This document shows, one piece after another, positions 11,579-20,857 of a stretch of 64,000 nt of DNA (the first letter of the stretch is position 1; the number at the start of each line of letters is the position of its first letter). The position numbers were made by a program, and so were the translations under genes. This DNA comes from Micromonospora sp. HM5-17 (GTDB lineage: Bacteria; Actinomycetota; Actinomycetes; Mycobacteriales; Micromonosporaceae): the NCBI RefSeq assembly GCF_003762835.1, contig NZ_RJWA01000011.1, positions 55,845-119,844 of the forward strand, written 5' to 3'. Under the pieces are notes generated by a model. It did not search any database and was not told the DNA's origin. It was given only the letters and a program-made list of their open reading frames with translations.

Positions 11579-12382
11579 GTGCCCGGGTACCGCCGCCAGC
11601 TCTACCGCGACGACGCGGTGGTGCTCCGCGTGCAGAAACTCGGCGAGTCCGATCGGATCATCACCCTGCTGACCCGGCGACACGGCCGGATCCGGGCGGT
11701 GGCCCGGGGCGTACGGCGGACCACGTCCCGGTTCGGCGCCCGGCTGGAGCCGTTCGGCCACGTCGACCTCCAGCTCGCCGGCGATCCGACGGGGCAGCAG
11801 GGCAGTTCGCTGCACAGCATCGGCCAGGTCGAGGCCATCGCACTCTACGGGAAGCGGCTCGTCGGCGACTATCCCCGGTACACGGCGGCCAGCGCGATCG
11901 CGGAGACCGCGGAACGGCTCACCCCGGTGGAGCGGGAGCCGTCGCTGCGGCTGTTCCAGCTCACCCTGGGCGGGCTGCGCGCCCTCGCGGCGGGGGAGCA
12001 CGCCACGACCCTGGTGCTCGACGCGTACCTGCTGCGTGGGATGGCGCTGGCCGGCTGGGCGCCCGCCCTGGTCGCGTGTGCCGTCTGCGGTACGCCGGGC
12101 CGGCACGCGGCCTTCTCCGTACCCGCCGGGGGGTGTGTCTGTCCGGACTGCCGGCCGCCCGGCGCGGCCCACCCGGCGCCGGCCACCCTGGAGCTGATGG
12201 CCGCGCTCGTCTCGGGCGACTGGCGCACCGCCGACCAGGCCGATCCGGCGCACCGTCGGGAGTGCAGCGGCCTGGTGGCGGCGCACCTGCAGTGGCATCT
12301 GGAGCGGGGGTTACGCTCGTTGCCGCTGGTTGACAGAGGAACGACCGGCCCGAGGGACGCAGCAGCGAAGGAACCGCAGTGA
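11579..12382 (+). CDS. recO: DNA repair protein RecO
   Basis: A 267-residue RecO. The N-terminal OB fold holds [20 protein letters not shown] and [13 protein letters not shown] four-Cys zinc site (CAVCG about 16 residues before CPDC) lies near residues 162-187. RecO loads RecA onto SSB-coated DNA and anneals strands in the RecFOR pathway. GTG at 11579 is chosen because homology begins at once; AAGAAT lies 6 nt upstream, a possible leaderless -10. The stop overlaps the GTG of uppS (GTGA), as in other actinobacteria where recO and uppS are paired. Confidence 0.95.
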   Translation: MPGYRRQLYRDDAVVLRVQKLGESDRIITLLTRRHGRIRAVARGVRRTTSRFGARLEPFGHVDLQLAGDPTGQQGSSLHSIGQVEAIALYGKRLVGDYPRYTAASAIAETAERLTPVEREPSLRLFQLTLGGLRALAAGEHATTLVLDAYLLRGMALAGWAPALVACAVCGTPGRHAAFSVPAGGCVCPDCRPPGAAHPAPATLELMAALVSGDWRTADQADPAHRRECSGLVAAHLQWHLERGLRSLPLVDRGTTGPRDAAAKEPQ

Positions 12383-13203
12383 GTCGAGCGACGACCAGGG
12401 GAGTACGTCGACAACCCGTCCCGCCAAGCCCGCACCCGTCCGGTGCCCGGCCACCCGCGCTGCCTCCCGAGGCGCTGCCCCGCCACGTGGCGATCGTGAT
12501 GGACGGGAACGGCCGGTGGGCCAAGCAGCGGGGGCTGCCCCGGACCAAGGGGCACGAGCAGGGCGAGTTCTCCCTCTTCGACACGATCGAGGGCGCGATC
12601 GAGATCGGGATCCCCTATCTGACGGCGTACGCCTTCTCCACCGAGAACTGGCGGCGTTCCCCGGAGGAGGTGCGCTTCCTGATGGGGTTCAACCGGGACG
12701 TCATCCGGCGCCGCCGGGACCAGTTGGTGGAGCTCGGGGTCCGGGTGCTCTGGTCCGGCCGGGCCGGGCGGCTCTGGAAGAGCGTGATCTCGGAGCTGCA
12801 GACGGCCGAGGAGATGTCCCGGGGCAACTCGACGCTGACGCTCCAGTTCTGTGTCAACTACGGCGGCCAGGCCGAGATCGCCGACGCCGCCGCCGCGATC
12901 GCCCGGGACGTCGCCGCCGGCCGGGTCGACCCGGCGAAGGTGAACGAGAAGATGATCGCGCGGTACCTCTACCACCCGGAGGTTCCCGAGGTCGATCTGT
13001 TCCTGCGCCCCTCCGGCGAGCAGCGGATCTCCAACTTCATGCTCTGGCAGAGCGCGTACGCCGAGTTGGTCTTCCTGGACACGCTCTGGCCCGACTTCGA
13101 CCGCCGGCACCTCTGGTACGCCTGCGAGCTGTACGCGCAGCGGGACCGCCGGTTCGGGGGCGCGCTGCCCAACCCGGTCGCACCGGAGTCGGCCAACTCC
13201 TGA
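12379..13203 (+). CDS. uppS: cis-prenyl transferase (undecaprenyl/decaprenyl diphosphate synthase)
   Basis: A 274-residue (Z)-prenyl transferase that builds the long polyprenyl diphosphate carrier for cell-wall precursors from isopentenyl diphosphate. Signature regions are [17 protein letters not shown] (catalytic Asp, diphosphate loop), [15 protein letters not shown] and [15 protein letters not shown] near the C-terminus. The first 35 residues are a Pro/Arg-rich extension common in actinobacteria. Chain length of the product cannot be told from sequence. It is coupled to recO by a 4-nt overlap. Confidence 0.95.
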   Translation: MSRATTRGVRRQPVPPSPHPSGARPPALPPEALPRHVAIVMDGNGRWAKQRGLPRTKGHEQGEFSLFDTIEGAIEIGIPYLTAYAFSTENWRRSPEEVRFLMGFNRDVIRRRRDQLVELGVRVLWSGRAGRLWKSVISELQTAEEMSRGNSTLTLQFCVNYGGQAEIADAAAAIARDVAAGRVDPAKVNEKMIARYLYHPEVPEVDLFLRPSGEQRISNFMLWQSAYAELVFLDTLWPDFDRRHLWYACELYAQRDRRFGGALPNPVAPESANS

Positions 13204-13581
13204 GTCGCCCCGCCGGGTCGCCCCCGACCGGCCGGGCCGCCGTGTCGTGACCCGGTGGTGCGGCTCGTCGCCTCGTACCCCGCCCGGACGCGGCTCCTGC
13301 CCGTACCCGGGCGGGCCGGCGGTGCCGGAGCGCGGGATCGCCGGAACGACAAATTCGGCTGCGGGTTCCGGCACCGGGTGATTACGATCGCGCCATGCGC
13401 TACTGACGCCCGTCGAATCCGAGCCGACCCGCCGCGTCCGCGTGCGGTGTCTGGCGCTCCGGGCGTCCGTCACGTTCTCCCGATTCGGCGTTCCATCGTG
13501 CCGGGACTCCCGGGGCATCGTCCGTTTCCGCGACAGCCGCTGCCGCGCTGCGGCGTGGCTTCGAGCAGGAGGAGGCACGGC
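13204..13581 (+). other. Intergenic region with a candidate promoter and a three-codon leaderless ORF
   Basis: This 378-nt gap contains no convincing full gene. Near its middle TACGAT (13383-13388) is followed by 6 nt and then ATG-CGC-TAC-TGA (13395-13406), a three-codon ORF that would begin exactly at the transcript start. If used, the downstream gene would have an untranslated leader of about 187 nt. The final 20 nt hold the strong AGGAGGAGGC ribosome site of the next gene. Confidence 0.3.
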
Positions 13582-13887
13582 ATGGCTGCCAAGAAGCGAA
13601 AGTCCACGGGGGATCGGAAGGCGCGACGCGGCCCGTCCGGGGCGTACCAGAGCACGGGCGGGCAGGGAGTCGGCCCGGCCGCGGCGACCCCGGCCGCGGC
13701 GACCCCGGCCGGCGGCGGACCGGTGGCCGTCCCGGCGTTCGGCGTCGGGCTGCCGGCGGACGCCGGGAGCGGGCGACGGGCCACGCCGGTCGCCAACCCG
13801 CCGCTGCGCGGCGGAGCCCGATTCAACGGTGTGGGGCGGGGTAAGGCGACGCCGACGATCCGCAACTACGCCTTCCGCCGGAGCTGA
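13582..13887 (+). CDS. Small basic protein of unknown function
   Basis: A 101-residue protein I do not recognise. It has a strongly basic start (AAKKRKSTGDRKARRG), an Ala/Pro/Gly-rich middle with a repeated AAATPAAATPAGG pattern, and a basic C-terminus ending in IRNYAFRRS. No membrane segment or known motif is visible, and low complexity suggests disorder. Its reality is supported by a very strong ribosome site (AGGAGGAGGC, 5 nt spacing) before the ATG and by third-position GC typical of coding DNA. Nucleic acid binding is conceivable from composition only. Confidence 0.6.
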   Translation: MAAKKRKSTGDRKARRGPSGAYQSTGGQGVGPAAATPAAATPAGGGPVAVPAFGVGLPADAGSGRRATPVANPPLRGGARFNGVGRGKATPTIRNYAFRRS

Positions 13888-13911
13888 CGGTCCCGGCCCG
13901 GCTCGCCCGGA

Positions 13912-16188
13912 TCACTCCCCGCGTACCAGTTCGGACGCGGGACGCCGGGCGAGCCGGCCGGCGGCGAGGGCGCCGACGACCGCCCCGGCCAGGACGCTGA
14001 CCGGGACGATCGCACCGAGCAGGGCGGCCGGCGGGGTCTCGGCGAGACCCGGCCCGACGCCCAGGCCGACCGTGACGCGGTCGGCGAGCACGCGGTGGGC
14101 GAGCAGGCCCACCGGCAGGCCGACGAGTCCGGCCACCAGACCGAGCGCGGCGCCCCCGGCGGCCGACTGGACGACGCTCTGTCGCACGGTGAACCCGACG
14201 GCCCGCAGCACCCCGAGCGCCCGCGACCGTTCCCGGGCGCCGCTCAGCATCGCGGCACCGAGGTGGGCGAGGCCGACGGCAAGGACGAGCGCGGTCATCA
14301 GCCGCATCGCCGTGGTGAAGGCGCGGAGGTCGTCGGGGTCGGTCTCCCGGGCGCGTACCGTGGCGGAGGTGCCGAGGCGGTCGCGGAGCGCGGCGGCGAG
14401 CGCCCGGGGCGTACCGCCGGGGTGGCCGGAGACCAGGAAGGCGTCGGGAGGCGTCCCGGGAAGCTGTTCCGCCCGGTACAGCAGCAGCTCGCCGGCGTCC
14501 TCGGTCTCCAGGTACCAGCCGACGACGGTGAGGGTGAGCGGGGTGTCGCCGGCCCGGACCGTCACGGTGTCGCCGATCCGCAGGTCGAGGCGGCGCAGTA
14601 GGCCGTACCCGACGATCGCCTCGCCGGCCGCGCGCAGGGCCCGCCCCTCCCGGATGACGAATCGGGCGTGCCCGGGGTCGCCGCCGACCGCCCGGGACAG
14701 AAACGTCTGGTCGCCGAGCCGGGCCGGCCGGTCGATCCGGCTGTACCAGCCCGCCACCTCGGGTGCGGCGGAGAGCGCCGCCGCCAGCTCCGCCGGATCC
14801 GCGCCGTGCGTCGGCACCACGACCGCGTCGTACGGCTCGCCGGTGCGGGCCGGATCGGCGGTCAGCCCGGCCAGGGTGACGGCGAACCCGGCGCCGACGA
14901 CGAGCGCCGCGACGGCGACCGCGAGCGCGCCGACGGTGAGCGCCGACCGGCCGGGGCGGGCGAGGACGACGCCGAGGCCGTACCGGTGGGCGGGATCGAG
15001 CGGCAGCCGGTCGACGAGCCGGGCGAGCCGGGCCGGGGTGACGGCGCGGGGTGGATGGTCCCGCAGCGCCTCGACGGCGGGGTACCGGACCGCGCGCCAC
15101 GCCGGCAGCAGGGTCGCCGCCGCGAGGATCAGCGCGACCGCGGCGGCGGAACCGAGCAGCAACGCCGGCGCCACCCGCGGGCCGGGCCGGCCCAGGCCGT
15201 CGGCCAGCCCCACCTGGAGGTACGGCGCGAGCAGGCTGCCGGCGACCCCACCGGCGAGGACGCCGGCGGCACCGAGGAGCAGGGTCTCGCCGACCAGGCC
15301 GGCGACGAGCTGCCGGCCGGTGTACCCGACCGCGGCCAGCAGCGCGATCTCCCGCCGTCGGGCGAGCAGCCGGGCGGTGGCGGTGCCGGCGGCCACGAAC
15401 CCGGCGGCGAGCAGGACGACGAGGCCGAACGCCGCCAGCGAGGCGCCGAAGAGCCGGTCCCGGATCAGGAGGTCGTCCCGGGTGTCTCCCCAGGTCTGGA
15501 CGGTGTCGACGCCGTCGGTGTCGAGAAGGCGGGCGGCCACGCCGTCGGCGTCCGCCGGCTCGGCGAGCCGGCCGACGACCAGCGCGTCCCACCGGGCGGG
15601 ATCCGGCGCCAGCCGGGCCAGCGCGGCGGGGTCGACCAGGAGCCGGATCGGATCGCAGTCCGGGTGGAAGCAGTCGGTCAGGTCGACGGCGATGCCGACC
15701 ACGGTCAGCGTCGCCGTCCGGCCCGCGACCCGGACGTCCACCCGGTCGCCGACCCGGAGCCCGGCCGCCGCTGCGGCGGCCTGATCGAAAACGACCTCGT
15801 CCGGGGCGTTCGGGGTCGGCCAGCGGCCGTCCCGGAGCAGCGGTCGGCCGGGCGTGGCGCCGTCACCGGTCCGGGCGTCGACCCGGGCCTCGACCGGTTC
15901 CCCGCGCAGCGGCACGGTGGCCTCGACGTACCGGACGACGGGCGAGGCGGCCACGAAGGCCGGATCCCGGCGCAGCCGCTCCAGGACGTCCGGGTCGCCG
16001 TAGACGACCAGGTCGGGCCGGCCCGCCTCCCGGTAGGCCCGGTCCACCAGCGGGCCGGCCTGGCTCCGCACCGTGAGGCCGGCGACGATACCGGCGGTGG
16101 CCAGCGCCGCCACCAGGACGGTGGCCAGGGCGACCGCGCGGTTACCGCCCCGGATCCCGGCCAGCGCGAGGCGGAGCAGGGCGAACAC
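13912..16188 (-). CDS. ABC transporter permease, FtsX/MacB type
   Basis: A 758-residue permease with two FtsX modules. A transmembrane helix near residues 15-37 is followed by a MacB-like extracellular domain. Hydrophobic groups follow near 255-290, 305-330 and 345-370, then a second set begins near 415 with another periplasmic-type insert and final helices near 620-750. Such permeases work with LolD/MacB-like ATPases as mechanotransmitters or exporters of lipids, peptides or drugs. The partner ATPase gene ends 4 nt upstream on the same strand and a PadR regulator precedes it, giving a three-gene operon. Confidence 0.9.
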   Translation of the reverse strand: MFALLRLALAGIRGGNRAVALATVLVAALATAGIVAGLTVRSQAGPLVDRAYREAGRPDLVVYGDPDVLERLRRDPAFVAASPVVRYVEATVPLRGEPVEARVDARTGDGATPGRPLLRDGRWPTPNAPDEVVFDQAAAAAAGLRVGDRVDVRVAGRTATLTVVGIAVDLTDCFHPDCDPIRLLVDPAALARLAPDPARWDALVVGRLAEPADADGVAARLLDTDGVDTVQTWGDTRDDLLIRDRLFGASLAAFGLVVLLAAGFVAAGTATARLLARRREIALLAAVGYTGRQLVAGLVGETLLLGAAGVLAGGVAGSLLAPYLQVGLADGLGRPGPRVAPALLLGSAAAVALILAAATLLPAWRAVRYPAVEALRDHPPRAVTPARLARLVDRLPLDPAHRYGLGVVLARPGRSALTVGALAVAVAALVVGAGFAVTLAGLTADPARTGEPYDAVVVPTHGADPAELAAALSAAPEVAGWYSRIDRPARLGDQTFLSRAVGGDPGHARFVIREGRALRAAGEAIVGYGLLRRLDLRIGDTVTVRAGDTPLTLTVVGWYLETEDAGELLLYRAEQLPGTPPDAFLVSGHPGGTPRALAAALRDRLGTSATVRARETDPDDLRAFTTAMRLMTALVLAVGLAHLGAAMLSGARERSRALGVLRAVGFTVRQSVVQSAAGGAALGLVAGLVGLPVGLLAHRVLADRVTVGLGVGPGLAETPPAALLGAIVPVSVLAGAVVGALAAGRLARRPASELVRGE

Positions 16189-16191
16189 CGG

Positions 16192-16932
16192 TCACCCCTC
16201 CAGCCCGAGCAGGTTGGCGTACGTCGCCGGCCGCCGGGCCGGGTCCCCGAGCCTCCGTTCGTCGACGAGCTGTCCGTCCAGCATGGTCACGACCCGGTCG
16301 GCGGCGGCCGCCACCCGGTGGTCGTGGGTGACCAGGACGATGGTCTGCCCGGCGGCGTGCCGGCGCCGGAGCAGGTCGAGTACGACCTCGGCGGAGCCCG
16401 AGTCCAGGGCACCGGTGGGCTCGTCGGCGAGGAGGACGTCGGGACGGTGCACCACGGCCCGGGCCAGCGCCACCCGCTGCTGTTGCCCGCCCGAGAGCCC
16501 CGACGGTGTCGCGTCCGCGATCTCGGCGACGCCCAGCTCGTCGAGGATCGCCAGTGCCCGCCGTCGGGCCTCGCGCCGCCCGACGCCGGCGAGCAGCAGG
16601 GGGAGTTCGACGTTCCCGACCGCCGTCATGGTCGGTACGAGGTTGAAAAACTGGAAGACGACGCCCACGTGCCGGCGGCGCAGCCGCGCACGGGCGCTCT
16701 CGGAGCGGTCGTCCAGCCGCCGGCCGGCGAGCCACACCTCGCCGCCGTCCGGGCGGTCCAGCCCTCCGAGCAGGTGCAGCAGCGTGGACTTGCCGCAGCC
16801 GCTCGGTCCGGTGACCGCGACCCAGTCACCCCGGGCCACCTCGAGTGAGACGTCCCGCAGCGCGGGCCGGGGCCGGGCGCCGTCGTGGTAGGTCCGGGTC
16901 AACGCCGTGGCGCGCAGCACCGGGTCACTCAT
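16192..16932 (-). CDS. ABC transporter ATP-binding protein, LolD/MacB type
   Basis: A 246-residue ATPase with Walker A GPSGCGKST (near residue 40), Q-loop in VFQFFN, signature LSGGQQQR, Walker B VLLADEPTGAL and the H-loop His in THDHR. The ADEPTGAL form of Walker B and the length place it in the MacB/LolD group, which pairs with FtsX-type permeases such as the next gene. It overlaps the PadR gene by 8 nt. Confidence 0.93.
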   Translation of the reverse strand: MSDPVLRATALTRTYHDGARPRPALRDVSLEVARGDWVAVTGPSGCGKSTLLHLLGGLDRPDGGEVWLAGRRLDDRSESARARLRRRHVGVVFQFFNLVPTMTAVGNVELPLLLAGVGRREARRRALAILDELGVAEIADATPSGLSGGQQQRVALARAVVHRPDVLLADEPTGALDSGSAEVVLDLLRRRHAAGQTIVLVTHDHRVAAAADRVVTMLDGQLVDERRLGDPARRPATYANLLGLEG

Positions 16933-17482
16933 CGCGCTCTCCGTTCCACGAGGTCCTCAGCTCGAGTCGGGTGAGCTGTTGCTGACACGCCTCCAGCCAG
17001 CGGAGTTCGGCCTGCAGGTGCAGCGCGGTCGCCTGCACCAGCAGGCCGCCGACGCTGGCGGGGGTGGCCCGGGCCGCCTGCCGGTCGAGATCCCGCAGCG
17101 CCTCCAGGCAGCGCTGACGGTGGTCGGCGATGACCGTGTGCGGATCGAGGTCGGGGAGCAGGACGGCGGCGAGCCGGGCGGTGACGAGGCGGAGCAGGAC
17201 GTCCGGCTTCACCAGCGGGGTCTCCGAGGGCTCGGTGACCCACTCCCGAAGCTGCTTGGCGCCGGCCTCGGTCAGTCGGTAGACCTTGCGATCGCGCCGT
17301 GGGCCGCTCGACTCGGTGCTGTGGCTGACCAGACCGTCGCGCTCCAGCCGGCCGAGCGTGACGTAGATCTGGCCGATGTTGACCTCGACGCCGGCCTCGG
17401 CGAACAGCTCGTCGTACCGGCGGTGCAGCTCGTAGCCGTGGGCCGGACCGGCGGCGAGCAGCCCGAGTACGACGTGCTTCAT
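16925..17482 (-). CDS. PadR family transcriptional regulator
   Basis: A 185-residue PadR protein. The N-terminal winged helix contains VLGLLAAGPAHGYEL, NIGQIYVTLGRLERDGLV and RKVYRLTEAG, followed by a C-terminal helical dimerisation domain. PadR proteins often repress adjacent multidrug or lipid ABC exporters and lose DNA binding when ligand binds. Here it heads the operon with the ATPase (8-nt overlap) and permease, so it probably controls them and itself. The ATG at 17482 follows GGAGG with 6 nt spacing and starts at the conserved MKHVVLGLL. Confidence 0.9.
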   Translation of the reverse strand: MKHVVLGLLAAGPAHGYELHRRYDELFAEAGVEVNIGQIYVTLGRLERDGLVSHSTESSGPRRDRKVYRLTEAGAKQLREWVTEPSETPLVKPDVLLRLVTARLAAVLLPDLDPHTVIADHRQRCLEALRDLDRQAARATPASVGGLLVQATALHLQAELRWLEACQQQLTRLELRTSWNGERDE

Positions 17483-17594
17483 GCCGAACCTCCGATGCCT
17501 GACCCGCTGAACACTAGCCGTCATGCATCGGCGGTCAAGGAGTCGCCGGGACGGCGGCTGGCCCGACCTGAGGCCGGGCAGGGCGCGCTCCGTC

Positions 17595-17707
17595 GTCGCG
17601 GCCGGGTCAGCGTGGCGCTCCCTCGTCGTGTCCGCGTCCGCGCGGCGCGGGCTCGTCGTGTCCGCGTCCGCGCGGCGCGGGCTCGTCGTGTCGCGGCCGG
17701 GTCAGCG
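17595..17707. repeat. Tandem 30-bp repeat with flanking 18-bp direct repeats
   Basis: Two perfect 30-bp units run 17623-17652 and 17653-17682, with a partial third unit after them. The unit begins TCGTCGTGTCCGCGTC. The array is bracketed by two perfect 18-bp copies of GTCGCGGCCGGGTCAGCG, at 17595-17612 and 17690-17707; the second contains the end of the ECF-transporter T gene. It lies between divergently placed operon ends and shows no spacers, so it is not CRISPR. Confidence 0.8.
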
Positions 17708-18502
17708 GATCAGCGGCCGGTAGGTGCCGAGGGCCACGCTGGTCACGAGGATCCCGGCGGCCACCAGCACCGCCCCGACGAGCAGGGCGGTGTCCGCCCG
17801 GGTGAAGCGCTGCCGGCGGGCCGAGGTGCGCGGGACGCCGGAGTCGAAGCCCCGGGCGTCCATCGCGGTGGCCAACCGGGTGCCCCGGCGGATCGCCCCG
17901 ACCAGGAGCGCGAACGCCGTCGAGCCGAAGATCCGCAGCCGGGCCACGGGATGTCGTCCGGCGTCGACGCCCCGGGCCCGGCGCGCCATGCTGATCATTC
18001 GCCACTCCTCGGCGAGCAGCGGCACCAGCCGGAACGCGGCCAGCGCCCCGATCGCGAACCGGGGCGACGCCTTCGCGTTCTGCACCAGCGCGTCGGCGAG
18101 ATCCGTCGGGTCGGTGGTGGCGAAGACCAGGACGCCGGGGAGCGCCACCGCGAGCAGCCGGAGCCCCAGTCCCAGGCCGGTGCCGAGCACCCCGGTGGTG
18201 ACCACCAGCGGTCCGGCCGCGACCAGCGGATCGCCGGTCCGCTCGGCGGCGAAGAGCGTCAGGGTGACGAGGATGCCGAGCGCGCTGAGCAGCAGCGGCC
18301 AGGCCCGGCGGGCCAGCAGCCGGTACGGGACGCCGAAGAGCGGCGCCACCGCCAGCTCCACCGCGATCGCCAGGGCCGGTACGACCGGATCGAGGGTGGC
18401 CAGCAGCGGCAGCGAGAAGAGCAGCGCGGCGGCGAGCTTGGCCACCGGGTTGCGTCGGGCCAGCGGGGCGGCGGGCGCGGCGACCGGGGCGTACGGGATC
18501 AC
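17702..18502 (-). CDS. Energy-coupling factor transporter transmembrane protein (T component)
   Basis: A 266-residue CbiQ/EcfT-family membrane protein with five or six hydrophobic segments. It carries the coupling-helix signature SMARRARGVDAG and AMDARGFDSG; these A-R-G motifs contact the ATPases. It completes an ECF transporter with the dual ATPase (GTGA overlap, GTG at 18502) and the YkoE-like S component upstream, so by context it moves a thiamine-related compound into the cell. Confidence 0.9.
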   Translation of the reverse strand: MIPYAPVAAPAAPLARRNPVAKLAAALLFSLPLLATLDPVVPALAIAVELAVAPLFGVPYRLLARRAWPLLLSALGILVTLTLFAAERTGDPLVAAGPLVVTTGVLGTGLGLGLRLLAVALPGVLVFATTDPTDLADALVQNAKASPRFAIGALAAFRLVPLLAEEWRMISMARRARGVDAGRHPVARLRIFGSTAFALLVGAIRRGTRLATAMDARGFDSGVPRTSARRQRFTRADTALLVGAVLVAAGILVTSVALGTYRPLIR

Positions 18503-19932
18503 GCCGGCCCCCCGTCCGGCCGTCCGCCGAGCCAGAGCGTCCGGTCGGCGAGCGCGGCGACGAAGTCGGCGTCGTGGGTGACGGTGACGATCCCGTGCCC
18601 GGCGTCCCGCAGCCCGGCGAGCAGGTCGACCAGCTCCCACCAGGTGCGGCGGTCCTGGCCGAAGGTCGGTTCGTCCAGGATCACCAGCCGGGGTGCGCTG
18701 GCGAGCGCCGTTGCCACGCTGAGCCGCCGCGCCTGCCCGCCGGAGAGGGTGTACGGGTTGGCGTCCGCCAACCGGTCGAGCCGGAGCCGCGCCAGCAGGT
18801 CGTCCACGATGGTGGCGATCTCGGCCGCGCTCCGGCCGGTCCGGGCCGGACCGAGCGCCAGCTCCGCCCGGACCGTGGCGGCGACGAACTGGTGTTCCGG
18901 GTTCTGGAAGACGGAGCCGATCCGCCGCGCCAGCACCGGGGCCCGCCACCGGTGTGGCGGCCGCTCCGCATGCCGGCCGGCCAGGGCCGGGGTCGCGGCG
19001 AGCCGGCCGGTACCAGGTCTGAGCAGGCCGCCGAGGAGCAGGGCCAGCGTCGACTTTCCGGCGCCGTTCGGTCCGAGGACGGCGAGTGCCTCGCCGGCGC
19101 GTACCGTCAGGTCCGTCGGCGCCAGCCGGGGCGGCAGGCCGAGCCGGTCGGCGGTGAGCAGCACCTCGCCCGGGGGCGACGCCGCCCGGCGCGGTGCCGG
19201 CGGCGGACCCGGCACCCAGACCCCGGCGTCGACCAGCTCCGCGCCGTGCACGGCGAAGACCGTGGCGGGCGGGCCGTCGGCCCGGACCCCGCCCCCCGGT
19301 TCGAGGACGACGACCCGGTCGACCAGGGGCAGGGCCTCCGCGACCCGGTGTTCGACCAGGATCAGCGTGGTGTCGGCGTCCACGGCGGCGTGGATCGCCG
19401 TCCGGACCAGCGCCGCACCGGCCGGGTCGAGGTTGGCGGTCGGCTCGTCGAGCAGCAGCAGGCCCGGCCGCAGCGCGAGCGCCCCGGCCAGGGCGAGCCG
19501 CTGCTGCTCGCCGCCGGAGAGGGCGGCGGTGGGTCGTTGGAGGTCGTACGGGAAGCCGACCCGCGCCAGCGCCTCGCGGACTCGGGGCCAGATCTCGGCC
19601 ACCGGCACCCCCCGGTTCTCGAGTCCGAACGCCACGTCGTCCCCGGCCCGGGCCATCACCAGCTGGGTCTGGGGGTCCTGGAAGACGATGCCGACCCGTT
19701 CCCGGGCCTTGCGGGGGTCCAGCCCGTCGATCTCGACGATGCCGGCCTGTTCGCCGGAGTCCTCGGCGAGAAGCCCGGCCAGCGCCGCCAGCAGGGTGCT
19801 CTTCCCGGCCCCGGAGGCGCCGAGCAGCAGGACCCGCTCGCCGTGCTCGATCCGCAGGTCGACGTCGCGGAGCGCCCAGGCCCGGCGACCGGCGTGCCGC
19901 CACCCGAACCCCCGCAGCTCGACCGCGCTCAT
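18499..19932 (-). CDS. ECF transporter ATPase, two ABC domains fused
   Basis: A 477-residue protein with two complete ABC modules. Module 1 (about 1-235) has GASGAGKST, LSGGEQQR and LLLDEPTANLDP. Module 2 (about 250-475) has GPNGAGKST, LSGGQARR and VILDEPTFGQD. It is the A/A' pair of a YkoEDC-type thiamine/HMP ECF transporter in a single chain (YkoD type). It sits between the S gene (84 nt upstream) and the T gene (4-nt overlap). Confidence 0.93.
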   Translation of the reverse strand: MSAVELRGFGWRHAGRRAWALRDVDLRIEHGERVLLLGASGAGKSTLLAALAGLLAEDSGEQAGIVEIDGLDPRKARERVGIVFQDPQTQLVMARAGDDVAFGLENRGVPVAEIWPRVREALARVGFPYDLQRPTAALSGGEQQRLALAGALALRPGLLLLDEPTANLDPAGAALVRTAIHAAVDADTTLILVEHRVAEALPLVDRVVVLEPGGGVRADGPPATVFAVHGAELVDAGVWVPGPPPAPRRAASPPGEVLLTADRLGLPPRLAPTDLTVRAGEALAVLGPNGAGKSTLALLLGGLLRPGTGRLAATPALAGRHAERPPHRWRAPVLARRIGSVFQNPEHQFVAATVRAELALGPARTGRSAAEIATIVDDLLARLRLDRLADANPYTLSGGQARRLSVATALASAPRLVILDEPTFGQDRRTWWELVDLLAGLRDAGHGIVTVTHDADFVAALADRTLWLGGRPDGGPA

Positions 19933-20016
19933 CCCCGCCCCCTCCCGGCGTCGATCACGGGGTTGTCACCGACCCGGCCGGCGGTGCGGGCGGACGCTTC
20001 CATGGGTCGACGAGGC

Positions 20017-20607
20017 TCAGATCGCGGTCCGCTCGCGGCCGGCCGGGAAGCGGTCCAGGACACCCGTCTGGGTCAGCGCCCGGGTCAGCGCCCACCCGCC
20101 GGCACCGGCGACGACCGCCGAGCTGACCACCGTGAGGAGGAGGACCGGCAGCCGGAACGAGGCGAGGTCGTACTCGGAGTAGTACCGCCACTGGTCGAAG
20201 AGGGCGGCGGCGAGTCCGGCCAGGGTGCCGGAGAGGACCGCCACCGGCAGCCGGAAGGCGCGGTAGCCGGTGGCCAGGAAGGCCAGTTCGGCGCCGACTC
20301 CCTGGCAGAGCCCCTGGAGGATCGCGACCGTGCCCCACTGGCTGCCGAGCAGCACCGAGACGAGGGCGGCGAGGAACTCGGTGTACGACGCCGCGCCCGG
20401 CTTGCGGATCACGAGGCCGCCGAGTACGCCCGGCAGCAGCCAGACGCCGTAGATGACCGCCTGGGCCGGCGGAAAGAACGTGAACAGCCCTTCGGTGGCG
20501 CTCCAGACCAGGTTCCAGGCCCAGAAGATGACGCCGAACGCGACCGCGACGACCGAGGCGACGACGATGTCGACGGTGCGCCATCGGGCGGTGGTGGACT
20601 GACTCAT
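20017..20607 (-). CDS. ykoE: ECF transporter S component, YkoE family (thiamine/HMP)
   Basis: A 196-residue membrane protein with five or six hydrophobic segments. Recognisable YkoE features are IVVASVVAVAFGVIFWAWN near the start, VIYGVWLLPGVLGGLVIRKPGAA, and GSQWG...LCQGVGAELAFL. YkoE proteins bind the thiamine precursor hydroxymethylpyrimidine or thiamine itself. The TPP riboswitch just upstream supports this substrate class independently. It is the first gene of the three-gene ECF operon. Confidence 0.92.
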   Translation of the reverse strand: MSQSTTARWRTVDIVVASVVAVAFGVIFWAWNLVWSATEGLFTFFPPAQAVIYGVWLLPGVLGGLVIRKPGAASYTEFLAALVSVLLGSQWGTVAILQGLCQGVGAELAFLATGYRAFRLPVAVLSGTLAGLAAALFDQWRYYSEYDLASFRLPVLLLTVVSSAVVAGAGGWALTRALTQTGVLDRFPAGRERTAI

Positions 20608-20699
20608 GAGGTGCCTCCCAGTCGCTGGGCGATCCAGGGGCGAAACGCACGCCGCCGTCCGGGCTGGTACCCGGACCGCGGCGCGGCTGGAGACTCGAC

Positions 20700-20786
<87 letters not shown>

Positions 20787-20845
20787 GGATGTGTAGTTGT
20801 TTCGCGAACGCTAGCACCGGATCAGCGCCGGCCGATAGCCACGGT

Positions 20846-20851
20846 TAGGCT
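20846..20851 (+). promoter_or_regulatory. -10 box of a possible leaderless promoter before a small ORF
   Basis: TAGGCT is followed by 6 nt and the ATG at 20858. This would start a leaderless transcript at the small ORF upstream of the SIS gene. Confidence 0.45.
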
Positions 20852-20857
20852 TCGGTC

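Noticed and set aside
16907..20182. Long plus-strand open frame opposite the ABC, PadR and ECF transporter genes
   Set aside because: Same cause. All identifiable protein motifs lie on the minus strand.
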